Both the position numbers and the translations under genes were made by a program. DNA of 64,000 nt, from NCBI GenBank assembly GCA_017645305.1, contig JAGCPD010000001.1, forward strand, positions 1-64,000, read 5' to 3'. The notes below the pieces were generated by a model that did not search any database, was not told the origin of the DNA, and saw nothing but the letters and a program-made list of their open reading frames with translations. The stretch is from Bacteroidaceae bacterium. GTDB taxonomy: Bacteria > Bacteroidota > Bacteroidia > Bacteroidales > Bacteroidaceae. Positions 25,302-33,969 of the stretch are shown here, one piece after another (position 1 is the first letter of the stretch; every line of letters starts with the position of its first letter).

Positions 25302-26300
25302 ATGACAAGTTACAAGGAATTGGGTTTGGTAAACACCCGTGAAATGTTTGCCAAGGCAGTAGCAGGTGGCTACGCAATCCCCGCATTCAACTTCAACACA
25401 CTGGAGCAGATGCAGGCTATCGTACAGGCAGCAGTAGAGACCAAGTCTCCTGTTATCATGCAAGTTTCAAAAGGTGCCCGTAATTATGCAAATGGTACAA
25501 TCCTCCGTTACATGGCTCAGGGTGCTGTTGAGTATGCTAAGGAGCTGGGTTGCGCTAATCCCCAGATTGTTCTTCATCTGGATCACGGAGATACCTTCGA
25601 ATTGTGCAAGGACTGTATTGACAACGGTTTCTCAAGCGTAATGATTGATGGTTCTTCTCTGCCGTACGAAGAGAATATTGCTCTGACCAAGAAGGTTGTA
25701 GAGTATGCTCATGCTCACGATGTAACCGTTGAGGCTGAGTTGGGTGTATTGGCAGGAGTCGAGGATGAGGTTGCCAGCGAGGTATCTCATTACACAAAGC
25801 CCGAAGAGGTTGAGGATTTCAGCAAGCGTTCTGGCTGCGACTCTTTGGCTATCTCTATCGGTACCAGCCATGGTGCTTACAAGTTTACTCCTGCACAGTG
25901 TACTCGTGACCCCAAGACAGGTAAGCTTGTTCCTCCTCCATTGGCATTTGATATTCTGCATGAGATTGAGAAGCGTCTTCCTGGTTTCCCCATCGTACTG
26001 CACGGTTCTTCTTCTGTTCCCCAGGATGAGGTTGATACCATCAATGCACATGGCGGTAAGTTGCCCGATGCTGTAGGTATCCCCGAGGAGCAGTTGCGTG
26101 AGGCTTCCAAGAGCGCAGTTTGCAAGATCAACATCGACTCAGACTCTCGTCTGGCTATGACAGCTGCTATTCGCAAGTACTTTGACGAAAATCCCGGTCA
26201 TTTCGATCCTCGTCAGTATTTGAAGCCTGCTCGCGAGAACATGAAGAAGATGTACATGCACAAGATTGTGGATGTTTTGGGCAGTAATGACAAACTGTAA
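25302..26300 (+). CDS. fba: class II fructose-bisphosphate aldolase
   Basis: This 332-residue cytoplasmic zinc enzyme of glycolysis/gluconeogenesis cleaves fructose 1,6-bisphosphate to glyceraldehyde 3-phosphate and dihydroxyacetone phosphate. Visible are 'AIPAFNFNTLEQMQAI', 'VLHLDHGD' (catalytic Asp94, zinc ligand His95), 'EAELGVLAGVEDEV', 'SIGTSHGAYKF' and 'VLHGSSSVPQDEV' (a second zinc-ligand His). The length is typical of the class IIB-like enzymes of Bacteroidales. It is monocistronic, with its own promoter and a strong terminator. Confidence 0.96.
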   Translation: MTSYKELGLVNTREMFAKAVAGGYAIPAFNFNTLEQMQAIVQAAVETKSPVIMQVSKGARNYANGTILRYMAQGAVEYAKELGCANPQIVLHLDHGDTFELCKDCIDNGFSSVMIDGSSLPYEENIALTKKVVEYAHAHDVTVEAELGVLAGVEDEVASEVSHYTKPEEVEDFSKRSGCDSLAISIGTSHGAYKFTPAQCTRDPKTGKLVPPPLAFDILHEIEKRLPGFPIVLHGSSSVPQDEVDTINAHGGKLPDAVGIPEEQLREASKSAVCKINIDSDSRLAMTAAIRKYFDENPGHFDPRQYLKPARENMKKMYMHKIVDVLGSNDKL

Positions 26301-26302
26301 AT

Positions 26303-26321
26303 AGTCGTTAGACTTTAGTCA
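26303..26321. repeat. single heptamer repeat (GTTAGACTTTAG)
   Basis: AGTCGTTAGACTTTAGTC lies between the fba stop codon and its terminator and belongs to the TAACGTC/TAAAGTC family in the same orientation as the left arm at 13781. Confidence 0.7.
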
Positions 26322-26327
26322 AATATT

Positions 26328-26362
26328 AAAGGAGGCAATTTTTTGCCTCCTTTATTTTTTTT
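26328..26362 (+). terminator. fba terminator
   Basis: AAAGGAGGCAA pairs perfectly with TTGCCTCCTTT around TTTT (11 bp), followed by ATTTTTTTT. It may act for the convergent DUF4831 gene too, because the flanking sequence is A/T-rich on both sides. Confidence 0.9.
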
Positions 26363-26416
26363 CTTTAGTCTTCGTTATTCGCGTAATAACGTTATTTCGT
26401 CATAACGATATTGTCG
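26363..26416. repeat. TAATAACG-type repeat tract
   Basis: TTTAGTCTTCGTTATTCGCG is followed by TAATAACGTTATTTCG and TCATAACGATATTG. It resembles the tracts at 25208 and 28203. It contains AACGTT-centred dyads and lies between convergent genes. Confidence 0.55.
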
Positions 26417-26419
26417 GCT

Positions 26420-27487
26420 TTACTTCATAATGTCCTTGGTTCCTCCTGTGGTCTGGAAGAAAGTAACCTTAGTGGTAGCTTGCTTGTCGAAAAGCATGTT
26501 TGAAAGAATCTCAACAACGCCAAACTGTCCCATGGGAAGTTCTGTGGTAAGGAATTCCTGTTGGTTGTTAAAAATGCTGACTTTTGTTCGGGCAGGAACA
26601 TTATAATATACTCCTTTCTCCATTTTGGCCTTCTTCTTAGCTGCATCCTCGTCAACTTCCGTCTTGGGGAGCGACTCTGTGCATTTGACTCTAACGTAGA
26701 TAGGAGCACCAGCTAAATCGTCAGCATCTACAATGCCCAGTTTCTGGGAGAATCGGAAAAGGATTTCCTTGTCAGTTTCCTGCTCAGGAAGATAGTTAAA
26801 GGAAGTGACTTCTGTGCTGGTTAGTTGAATCCCCTTGAACATAGACTCCAGAGCTGTTGTTTGCTTGTCCAGTTGGTTAAGCATGAGCTGCAGTTGCGCA
26901 CCGTCTTTGGGTGTGTTGTCAGCTTCACCTTTGATGAGAGCGTTTCGGCTGTCGCGCAGGTCATAAATCTCCTCGGCACAAAGTTCTGCCATCTTGGCTG
27001 TACTACCTGCAGCTAACATCTCTTGCGTCATGTAAGATCGAGGATCTTCCGGCTTTGTTGCTGGAATGGGATCGGGCAAATCGGGCAGGAATTCTTCTTC
27101 TGCTTCGGTGTTGATACTCAGTAGAATGCCGTCTGTGCTCAGACCCACCAACGGAGCTACAGTTTTACTCTTAATCTTAATGCTGTATGCCTTATCCTTA
27201 TCGGGTACGCCAAAAGGCTCTAATTTGATGCTTTTGATAGTCCATGTTACAGATTCCTCTGTTGGTACATTGGGGAGGCGCAGGTAACGGCTGGCATACT
27301 TGTAGAAATCGCCAGGCTTTGTAACGGTCTTTTCCGTTATAATGGTAACGCGGAATGCTGTCTTAGGCAGGAAATAAGATACACCCTCAAGGGTGCTTCC
27401 AGGTACAAATTTGGTTACGTCGGTCTGTGCTTGCGTCCCTAAAGTTAGGAAGCATAGTGTAAGGCCTAAAATGTTTCTTAGTTTCAT
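26420..27487 (-). CDS. DUF4831 family exported protein
   Basis: This 355-residue protein has a signal peptide (MKLRNILGLTLCFLTLGTQAQ). I recognise the DUF4831 pattern 'GVSYFLPKTAFRVTIITEKT', 'TKPGDFYKYASRYL' and 'TVAPLVGLSTDGILLSIN', with a late 'VYYNVPARTKVSIFNNQQE'. The family is confined to Bacteroidales, is presumed periplasmic or surface-exposed, and has no established function. It has its own promoter and is convergent with fba. Confidence 0.8.
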   Translation of the reverse strand: MKLRNILGLTLCFLTLGTQAQTDVTKFVPGSTLEGVSYFLPKTAFRVTIITEKTVTKPGDFYKYASRYLRLPNVPTEESVTWTIKSIKLEPFGVPDKDKAYSIKIKSKTVAPLVGLSTDGILLSINTEAEEEFLPDLPDPIPATKPEDPRSYMTQEMLAAGSTAKMAELCAEEIYDLRDSRNALIKGEADNTPKDGAQLQLMLNQLDKQTTALESMFKGIQLTSTEVTSFNYLPEQETDKEILFRFSQKLGIVDADDLAGAPIYVRVKCTESLPKTEVDEDAAKKKAKMEKGVYYNVPARTKVSIFNNQQEFLTTELPMGQFGVVEILSNMLFDKQATTKVTFFQTTGGTKDIMK

Positions 27488-27507
27488 ATATCTTTGAATT
27501 TGCAGTG

Positions 27508-27515
27508 CAAAGATA
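27508..27515 (-). promoter_or_regulatory. -7 box (TATCTTTG) for DUF4831 gene
   Basis: TATCTTTG on the minus strand, 21 bases before the ATG at 27487, giving a short leader. Confidence 0.65.
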
Positions 27516-27524
27516 CAATTAATT

Positions 27525-27626
27525 TGTGATTTTACAATTTACAATTTACAATTTATTCCTCATTTTTCATTCCTCGTATGTAAATTATGAATTGTTAATT
27601 ATGAATTATGAATTATCTTTTGTATC
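27525..27626. repeat. AATTTACA / GAATTATGAATT repeat tract
   Basis: Three TTTACAAT units are followed by TTCATTCCTCG, then AATTATGAATTGTTAATTATG and two more GAATTAT units. It fills the divergent gap between the DUF4831 and hpt promoters. In-frame codons here extend hpt upstream only by chance. Confidence 0.75.
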
Positions 27627-27630
27627 TTTG
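27623..27630 (+). promoter_or_regulatory. -7 box (TATCTTTG) for hpt
   Basis: TATCTTTG on the plus strand, 21 bases before the ATG at 27652. It sits at the edge of the repeat tract. Confidence 0.65.
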
Positions 27631-27651
27631 TCCCCAGATAATATTATTATT

Positions 27652-28197
27652 ATGCAGACAATAAAGGTTAAGGATAAGACTTTTTCTCTCTTTATTCCTG
27701 AAGAGAATATCCTAAAAGCAGTAAAGCGAATAGCAAATCAGATAAACAAAGACTATGAGGGGAAGGAACCTGTATTCCTGGCTGTTCTGAATGGCTCGTT
27801 CATATTTGCTGCCGATTTGTTGAAAGAAATAAATCTGGCATGTGAGATATCATTTGTTAAACTTGCATCGTACCAAGGTGTTAACACAACAGGCAAGATA
27901 CGTGAGGTGATAGGACTAAACATAGACCTTACAGACAGACCCGTTATTATTGTTGAGGACATTATTGATACAGGTTTGACTATGGCGCACATGCTTGAGG
28001 TGCTACAACAGCAGAATCCTGCCAGCATAGACATCTGTACCTTGTTGCTGAAGCCAGGAAAGTTGCAAGTTGACTTGGACATAAAGTATTGCTGCATGGA
28101 GATTCCTAACGATTTTATTGTTGGATATGGTTTGGATTATGATGGCTACGGACGTAATACAAGGGATATTTATACGTTAGTTAAAAAAGAAGAATAG
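27652..28197 (+). CDS. hpt: hypoxanthine phosphoribosyltransferase
   Basis: This 181-residue cytoplasmic purine-salvage enzyme joins hypoxanthine (and usually guanine) to PRPP, giving IMP/GMP. The PRPP loop 'VIIVEDIIDTGLT' (about 98-110), 'FLAVLNGSFIFAADLL' near the N-terminus and 'FIVGYGLDYDGYGRN' near the C-terminus are diagnostic. The ATG at 27652 was chosen because upstream in-frame codons come from repeat DNA before the promoter. Adenylate kinase follows about 100 bases downstream, so the two purine nucleotide genes are adjacent. Confidence 0.95.
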   Translation: MQTIKVKDKTFSLFIPEENILKAVKRIANQINKDYEGKEPVFLAVLNGSFIFAADLLKEINLACEISFVKLASYQGVNTTGKIREVIGLNIDLTDRPVIIVEDIIDTGLTMAHMLEVLQQQNPASIDICTLLLKPGKLQVDLDIKYCCMEIPNDFIVGYGLDYDGYGRNTRDIYTLVKKEE

Positions 28198-28298
28198 TGC
28201 GGCCAATAATTGTTATAATAGCGATATAACGTTATAATGAAGACACAAAATAAAGACGGAAAGTTTAGGGTAAAACAAAATAAATTCAAATTAAGGAG
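28198..28298. other. hpt-adk intergenic region
   Basis: It contains AATTGTTATAATAGCG and ATATAACGTTATAATG, an imperfect dyad related to the TAATAACG tracts at 25208 and 26380. A good ribosome-binding site (AAGGAGA) lies 6 bases before the adk ATG. No convincing -7 box is seen, so adk may be transcribed from hpt. Confidence 0.5.
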
Positions 28299-28871
28299 AT
28301 GAAGAATATTATTATCTTTGGCGCACCAGGTTCTGGAAAGGGGACCTATAGCGATGCAATTGTTGAGAAGTATGGAATGGGACATATCAGTACAGGCGAT
28401 GTGCTGCGTGCAGAAATTAAGAACGGCACAGAGCTTGGCAAGACTGCTAAGCAGTTTATTGATAACGGCCAGTTGATTCCTGATGAGTTGATGATAGACA
28501 TTCTTGCGAAGGTGTATGACGAGCAGCCTGTGGGAAAGGGCGTTATTTTTGACGGTTTTCCCCGTACCATTGCTCAAGCAGAGGCTTTGAAGAAGATGCT
28601 GGCTGAGCGCAAGCACGAGATGGGCGTGATGATAGAGTTGATTGTTGACGAGGATACACTGATGAAGCGCTTGCTGAATCGTGCTATCGAGCAGGGACGT
28701 GCCGATGATAACGAAGAGACTATCAAGAAGCGTTTTGCCGTTTATCATAGCCAAACGGAGCCTCTGGCAGCATGGTTCCAAAAGGAAGGCATTCGCCACA
28801 CTTTCACATGGGAAGGCAGCAAGGAGCAGATGTTGGCAAATATCTTTGCTTTCCTTGATACATTGAAATAA
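28299..28871 (+). CDS. adk: adenylate kinase
   Basis: This 190-residue enzyme interconverts ATP + AMP and 2 ADP. The P-loop 'GAPGSGKGT' (8-16), 'GHISTGDVLRAEI', the AMP-site 'DGFPRT' (about 85-90) and 'RADDNEETIKKRF' are present. It is a short form: the extended LID with zinc-type cysteines is missing, as usual in Bacteroidales. It is preceded by a strong ribosome-binding site and followed after 5 bases by obg, so it heads the adk-obg-pgeF operon. Confidence 0.96.
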   Translation: MKNIIIFGAPGSGKGTYSDAIVEKYGMGHISTGDVLRAEIKNGTELGKTAKQFIDNGQLIPDELMIDILAKVYDEQPVGKGVIFDGFPRTIAQAEALKKMLAERKHEMGVMIELIVDEDTLMKRLLNRAIEQGRADDNEETIKKRFAVYHSQTEPLAAWFQKEGIRHTFTWEGSKEQMLANIFAFLDTLK

Positions 28872-28876
28872 AATAA

Positions 28877-30037
28877 ATGGAAAGCAATTTTGTAGACTAT
28901 GTTAAGATCTGCTGCCGCTCGGGTAAGGGCGGCCGCGGATCTATGCATATGCATCGAGCCAAATATGTTCCCAACGGTGGACCTGATGGCGGCGATGGCG
29001 GACGGGGCGGTCATGTATTCCTTCGTGGCAACCACAATTACTGGACATTGTTGCACCTGCGTTATGAGCGTCATGTTTTTGCTACTCATGGCGGCAACGG
29101 AGGCAAGAGTGGCAGCACGGGCGCTGATGGTGAGGACCGTTACATAGATGTGCCCTGCGGCACCGTAGTCTATAATGCGGAGACTGGTGAATATATCTGT
29201 GACGTAACAGAAGATGGACAGGTTGTGATGCTCCTGAAAGGCGGTAGAGGCGGATTGGGCAACAAGCATTTTGCTACCAGTACCAATCGAGCTCCCCGCT
29301 TTGCCCAGCCAGGTGAGCCTATGCGGGAACTGACTATCATTTTGGAATTAAAACTCTTAGCCGACGTGGGCTTGGTGGGCTTTCCCAATGCAGGGAAAAG
29401 TACTTTGCTGAGTGCTTTGAGCAGCGCCCGTCCCAAAATAGCCGGCTATCCTTTTACTACATTGGAACCATCATTGGGTATTGTTTCCTATAGGGACGGA
29501 CAGTCCTTTGTGATGGCAGACATACCAGGTATTATAGAAGGTGCTGCAGAGGGACGTGGTCTGGGTTTGCGATTCCTGCGCCACATAGAGCGTAATTCGC
29601 TGTTACTTTTTATGGTACCAGGTGATACGGATGATATCCGAAAGGAGTATGATATATTGCTTAATGAGGTGAAAACCTTTAATCCTGAACTCTTGGATAA
29701 GCAGCGTGTTTTGGCAATTACAAAGACAGACCTTCTGGACGATGAGTTGCAGCAGATGCTGGCAGAGGATTTGCCGGACGACCTTCCGCATGTATTCATT
29801 AGCGCCGTTGCCAATAAGGGACTTACGGAGTTGAAGGATGTCTTGTGGATAGCTTTGAACAGCGAGAGTAATAAATTGCAGGCTATCACGCAGCAGGAAA
29901 CCATTGTTCATAGGAGTAAAGACCTTTCGTGGTTACGCGCTGAAATGGAAGATGAGGGAGAGGACGAAGAGATAGAGTTTGTTGACGAGGACGAAATTGA
30001 AGACCTTGAAGATTTTGAATACGAGGAAGACGAATGA
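28877..30037 (+). CDS. obg: GTPase Obg/CgtA
   Basis: This 386-residue GTPase is associated with the 50S ribosome and needed for subunit maturation and stress control. The N-terminal glycine-rich Obg domain occupies about 1-158 ('[13 protein letters not shown]' type). The G domain has G1 'GFPNAGKST' (about 168-176), G3 'DIPGIIEG' (about 215-222) and G4 'TKTD' (about 281-284). The C-terminal 30 residues are strongly acidic and disordered, ending 'DFEYEEDE'. The stop codon overlaps the next gene's start (ATGA), indicating translational coupling with pgeF. Confidence 0.97.
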   Translation: MESNFVDYVKICCRSGKGGRGSMHMHRAKYVPNGGPDGGDGGRGGHVFLRGNHNYWTLLHLRYERHVFATHGGNGGKSGSTGADGEDRYIDVPCGTVVYNAETGEYICDVTEDGQVVMLLKGGRGGLGNKHFATSTNRAPRFAQPGEPMRELTIILELKLLADVGLVGFPNAGKSTLLSALSSARPKIAGYPFTTLEPSLGIVSYRDGQSFVMADIPGIIEGAAEGRGLGLRFLRHIERNSLLLFMVPGDTDDIRKEYDILLNEVKTFNPELLDKQRVLAITKTDLLDDELQQMLAEDLPDDLPHVFISAVANKGLTELKDVLWIALNSESNKLQAITQQETIVHRSKDLSWLRAEMEDEGEDEEIEFVDEDEIEDLEDFEYEEDE

Positions 30038-30717
30038 TATATGATACACCTTCATGGCTATTGGCCTTCTCTGTAGGCAGGGGTGTACATGGTACGGAAC
30101 CTGGGACAGATGCCCGTGAAGTCGGTCTGCAAGATAAAACATTATCGATAGGTGCAGAGCATATTATGATTCCTCGTCAGACGCATAGTACAAATGTCTG
30201 TTGGGTCAATCAGGCAGGCGAGGTGCCTGATACAGATGCTGTTGTTACAGACAAGAAGGGATTGTGCATAGCTGTAAAAACGGCAGACTGCATACCTGTT
30301 CTTATATATGATATTCGTAAGCATCTCGTAGCTGCCGTTCATGCTGGATGGCGAGGTACGGTGGGACGTATTATAGAGAAAACGCTGCAGCAGATGGACT
30401 GCAAGGCAGAAGATTTGCATGCCATTATTGGTCCAGGTATTTCCGAGGAAAGCTTTGAGGTTGGGAACGAGGTATATGAACAATTTCTTCAGGCAGGTTT
30501 TCCTATGCATCGTCTGGCAAAGAAATATCCCAGTCAGGATGGGGAAAGGTGGCACATCGACCTAAAAAAAGCTAATCGCTGGCTGTTGGAGCGAAATGGA
30601 GTAGGTCATATCTTTGTTTCTGATGTGGATACCATGAAGAGTTCGCTCTATTACAGTGCCCGCCGTGAAACTATTAAAACAGGACGTAATATCAATGGAA
30701 TAATGATTAGACATTAG
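30034..30717 (+). CDS. pgeF: peptidoglycan editing factor PgeF / laccase-domain purine nucleosidase family
   Basis: This 227-residue member of the multicopper-laccase-domain (YfiH/DUF152) family has the metal or substrate ligands 'RQTHS' (His51), 'KTADCIPVL' (Cys86) and 'AVHAGWRGT' (His103). E. coli PgeF prevents L-Ser misincorporation into peptidoglycan, and other family members act on purine nucleosides; sequence alone does not decide between these. It overlaps obg by 4 bases. The end of the gene runs into a TTAGACATTAG repeat unit. Confidence 0.9.
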   Translation: MIYDTPSWLLAFSVGRGVHGTEPGTDAREVGLQDKTLSIGAEHIMIPRQTHSTNVCWVNQAGEVPDTDAVVTDKKGLCIAVKTADCIPVLIYDIRKHLVAAVHAGWRGTVGRIIEKTLQQMDCKAEDLHAIIGPGISEESFEVGNEVYEQFLQAGFPMHRLAKKYPSQDGERWHIDLKKANRWLLERNGVGHIFVSDVDTMKSSLYYSARRETIKTGRNINGIMIRH

Positions 30718-30756
30718 ATTTTAGTTAATGTTCAAAGAAAAACAGACTAATACAAT

Positions 30757-33700
30757 ATGAAAAAACAATTCATCATTTTACTTTTTATGGTGCTCTGCCT
30801 CCCGCTGAGCATAATGGCTGTCAATAAGAAGGTTTCTGTGACTAAGGTTTCTACGTCGGTCACACTCAGTGACAATGTAGATTACCAGATAACAAGTGCC
30901 ACGCCTTTTGGAGATGACGGTTTAGTTAATATTGCCAATACAGAACATGCCGTGCTTATTCTTGCGCAGGTAAAACCTTCTGTTGCCATCAGTAATTGGC
31001 TCTCGAAGGTACAGATTAACGGCTCAAGAGCTGTCAACAACGGCAATTGTCAGGTAAAGCTCTACAACCGAGGCTGTATCATCATGCCGTATGCTGGCAG
31101 TTTCAAGCCGCTGACTGTCTTTTCAGAGCAGAAATACGAGGGCGAGAGTTGCAATAACTTCGGTACAGAAAATACGAATGGTTATATGAATACCCTGACC
31201 GCAGGGAAACTAAACAACCGAATCCGCTCTTTCAAACTGAAACGAGGGTATATGGTTACGTTCTCAACCCGGGCTTCTGGGAGAGGCTACAGCCGTTGTT
31301 TTATTGCTGCTGACAGAGACCTTGATGTGCCTACGCTGCCTGCCGTTCTGGACAGGAAAATCACTTCCTACCGTATCTTCAAGTGGTACGATACCGGCAA
31401 GCCGCAGTTGGCGGCATCGGGTGGCAACACCGCTGCCTGCTCTGCCCTAAACGTTACAAGTACCTATACCTGGGGAACGACCAGTGATATGTCGCCAGAT
31501 GTGGAGAACGTTCCTCATCATATCTATGAGAACTATCCTTCGCCATCAGCTTTGGGGGCTTGTACCACCTCGCCTCATATGAAAACCAACAACGAGCCCA
31601 TGAATACTGACGACGACCCTAAGGGACAGACCGAAGATGTGGATGCTGTGCTGGCGAACTGGGAAGATCTTATGGCAACAGGTATGCGTCTGTGTTCTCC
31701 CTCGTCATGGGATGGTAGCGACTATACTAACGGCACAGGATACATTAAGCGTTTCATAGACAGTATTGATGCAAGGGGGTGGCGCTGCGACATCATCGAC
31801 CTGCACTGCTACTGGCCGGAGGGCAATTTCGGCACCATTAAGAACTGGACCAACTCCACTGGCCGTCCCGTCTGGATTTCCGAGTGGGTATGGGGTGCTT
31901 CGTGGAACAACAACGGCGCCTTTGCAAGCGGTGTTACGGAAAGCCAGAATGCCGAGACGTTGAAGCGTATCTGTCCTGTGTTAAATAACAACGATTGCAT
32001 AGAACGCTATTACTATTGGAACGGAGAGCGTGACCCGTCTAAACTCTACAAGAACGACAATCTGACAGAGGCTGGTCGTTATTATGCTAGTATCAATTCG
32101 GATTTGGGATACAACGGTAAATACGACTTCGTGCCTACTACGCCTCCACAATACGGACCGACCAAATTCACGCAGAAAGTACTCTCTTCGGGCAAGACCC
32201 GTTTGACTTGGCGCGACTCCAATGGTGAATACAATCAGTTGATGGAAGTGCAGATGAAGGATGCCTTGGGACGATGGGTAGTACTCGATACCATTGCGCA
32301 GAAAGAAGCTGCGGCAAATTATTCGTACGAGGTTGACAATGCAGACGAGAATGTCCTGTATCGTATTCATCTGATAGACTTGAACGGCAAGGAATATTAT
32401 ACTTCTAATGAGTTGTGCTTAGGAGATGCCTTTGAAGTTGACGGGCAGATTTATTATGCGGGTGGGAACCTATTTGCAAACGGGGAGTTCGACTTAGGCT
32501 TTACCGGTTGGACCAACGGAACGGGTCAGCCTCTTGCAGAACCACAGTTTCAGGTGGTGGGTGACGGTGGCTATCAAGGCGGTTCTTATCTGCAGTCTCA
32601 TCTCAATGGCGGTGCCAGTGCTGCGGCTTCCGTCAAGACGACCGTCAATCTTGTGGCTGGGGAGAATTATGTGTTCCGTATAGTGTCTTGCAATGGCGGC
32701 AACTATCTTAAGTTCAGTCTTTCCGCCAATGGATCTACGTTGTCAAAGGAGGTAGCCAAGGCCGCCAACAGTACCGAATGGGGTGTTAATACCTTCCTGT
32801 TTAATGCCGAGACATACACTTACGGCATTCTCTCGTGCTATGCTCTGGCTGCGAAAGCCCAAATAGATGCCATACAGTTACGGCAACTCTTTCCAACCCG
32901 TGAGGCTGCTATTGCCGACGGTGTGGAAAAAGCCAGACTCAGGGCCGAGGCGCAGAAAACTTATAACACGGAATATCCCTTCCTCAACGACGACCTGACT
33001 ACCCGTATGTCAGCCATTACGGGCAGCGATGATACCGCATTGGCAGAGATAGAAACCATATTGGCAGAGCATCTCTCGGCCATCAGGAAGAAGGCAGAGG
33101 CTAAGTTCATAGCAGCCACGCTGAAGGCTGTGAAGCAGAAACCGTGCCCTGCATACGAAGAGATGCTTGACCTTTTGCATAATGCTGAAGAAGCTATGAC
33201 CGGCAGTGAGATAATAACATCGGTTGACCAGCTGCAGGCATTGATGCAAGAGAACCTTGCTTTCACCCGTTCCAGCAAGCAGCCCAGAACCCCCTCGTTT
33301 ACCAGTGAGAAATCCACAGGATGGGAGGTGAAAGTGGGAACCTACACGGACGGTGACCAGCGGACAGCCACCAAGTTTGGCAAGACCTGCTGGAATGCCT
33401 GGTGGAGCACCACCAATCAGAATGCCACTATGGAGATTCGTCAAACTGTCACCAATCTTCCCGAAGGCTATTACCAGTTGGAGTGCAAAGCCACCACGGA
33501 GCATTTCTGCATATCAGACCAGCATGGCTACCTCAAGAACGGAGACGTTGAGGCAGTAACGCAGACGCTGAGTAAAGGCTATTTCGATTTGCCAGTTCCC
33601 GATCCATGGGAAACACTGACCACCACTCCCATCTATGTAGAAGCCGGCGGCTCGCTTACTTTGGGTTTCGTCAGTTCTAAACAAGGCGCAGAGACTGGAA

Positions 33701-33969
33701 AGTGGCACTCCTTCGGCAATGCCAGTGGTACCAGTGATAACCGTGAAGGCTGGTGGTGTGCTACGGACTTTGTGCTCAAATATCATGCTATAGACGATGA
33801 AACCGGTATTGAGAACCTTAACTCAGCCCTCCTTAAAAACGAGGGAACTGTTTATGACCTCTCGGGGCGAAAACTGTTTAATGTTCAACGTCCTATATCT
33901 AATGGATTACAGAATGGGATATATATTAAGGTAGAAGAGGGAAAAGCAAAAAGGATAGTTGTAAGATGA
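30757..33969 (+). CDS. secreted Asl1/GH128-like glycoside hydrolase with carbohydrate-binding domains
   Basis: This 1070-residue protein has a signal peptide (about 1-21). An N-terminal beta domain is followed by a TIM-barrel segment (about 205-450) of Asl1-like/GH128 type, with 'HMKTNNEP' (acid/base Glu280) and 'VWISEWVWG' (nucleophile Glu376), the clan GH-A arrangement. GH128 enzymes known so far are beta-1,3-glucanases; the substrate here is inferred only. A jelly-roll carbohydrate-binding region (about 565-710, 'NLFANGEFDLGFTGWTN'), a helical spacer, a second beta domain (about 850-1010) and a tail 'VYDLSGRKLF...GIYIKVEEGKAKRIVVR' of sorting type follow. The stop overlaps the next ATG. 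Confidence 0.8.
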   Translation: MKKQFIILLFMVLCLPLSIMAVNKKVSVTKVSTSVTLSDNVDYQITSATPFGDDGLVNIANTEHAVLILAQVKPSVAISNWLSKVQINGSRAVNNGNCQVKLYNRGCIIMPYAGSFKPLTVFSEQKYEGESCNNFGTENTNGYMNTLTAGKLNNRIRSFKLKRGYMVTFSTRASGRGYSRCFIAADRDLDVPTLPAVLDRKITSYRIFKWYDTGKPQLAASGGNTAACSALNVTSTYTWGTTSDMSPDVENVPHHIYENYPSPSALGACTTSPHMKTNNEPMNTDDDPKGQTEDVDAVLANWEDLMATGMRLCSPSSWDGSDYTNGTGYIKRFIDSIDARGWRCDIIDLHCYWPEGNFGTIKNWTNSTGRPVWISEWVWGASWNNNGAFASGVTESQNAETLKRICPVLNNNDCIERYYYWNGERDPSKLYKNDNLTEAGRYYASINSDLGYNGKYDFVPTTPPQYGPTKFTQKVLSSGKTRLTWRDSNGEYNQLMEVQMKDALGRWVVLDTIAQKEAAANYSYEVDNADENVLYRIHLIDLNGKEYYTSNELCLGDAFEVDGQIYYAGGNLFANGEFDLGFTGWTNGTGQPLAEPQFQVVGDGGYQGGSYLQSHLNGGASAAASVKTTVNLVAGENYVFRIVSCNGGNYLKFSLSANGSTLSKEVAKAANSTEWGVNTFLFNAETYTYGILSCYALAAKAQIDAIQLRQLFPTREAAIADGVEKARLRAEAQKTYNTEYPFLNDDLTTRMSAITGSDDTALAEIETILAEHLSAIRKKAEAKFIAATLKAVKQKPCPAYEEMLDLLHNAEEAMTGSEIITSVDQLQALMQENLAFTRSSKQPRTPSFTSEKSTGWEVKVGTYTDGDQRTATKFGKTCWNAWWSTTNQNATMEIRQTVTNLPEGYYQLECKATTEHFCISDQHGYLKNGDVEAVTQTLSKGYFDLPVPDPWETLTTTPIYVEAGGSLTLGFVSSKQGAETGKWHSFGNASGTSDNREGWWCATDFVLKYHAIDDETGIENLNSALLKNEGTVYDLSGRKLFNVQRPISNGLQNGIYIKVEEGKAKRIVVR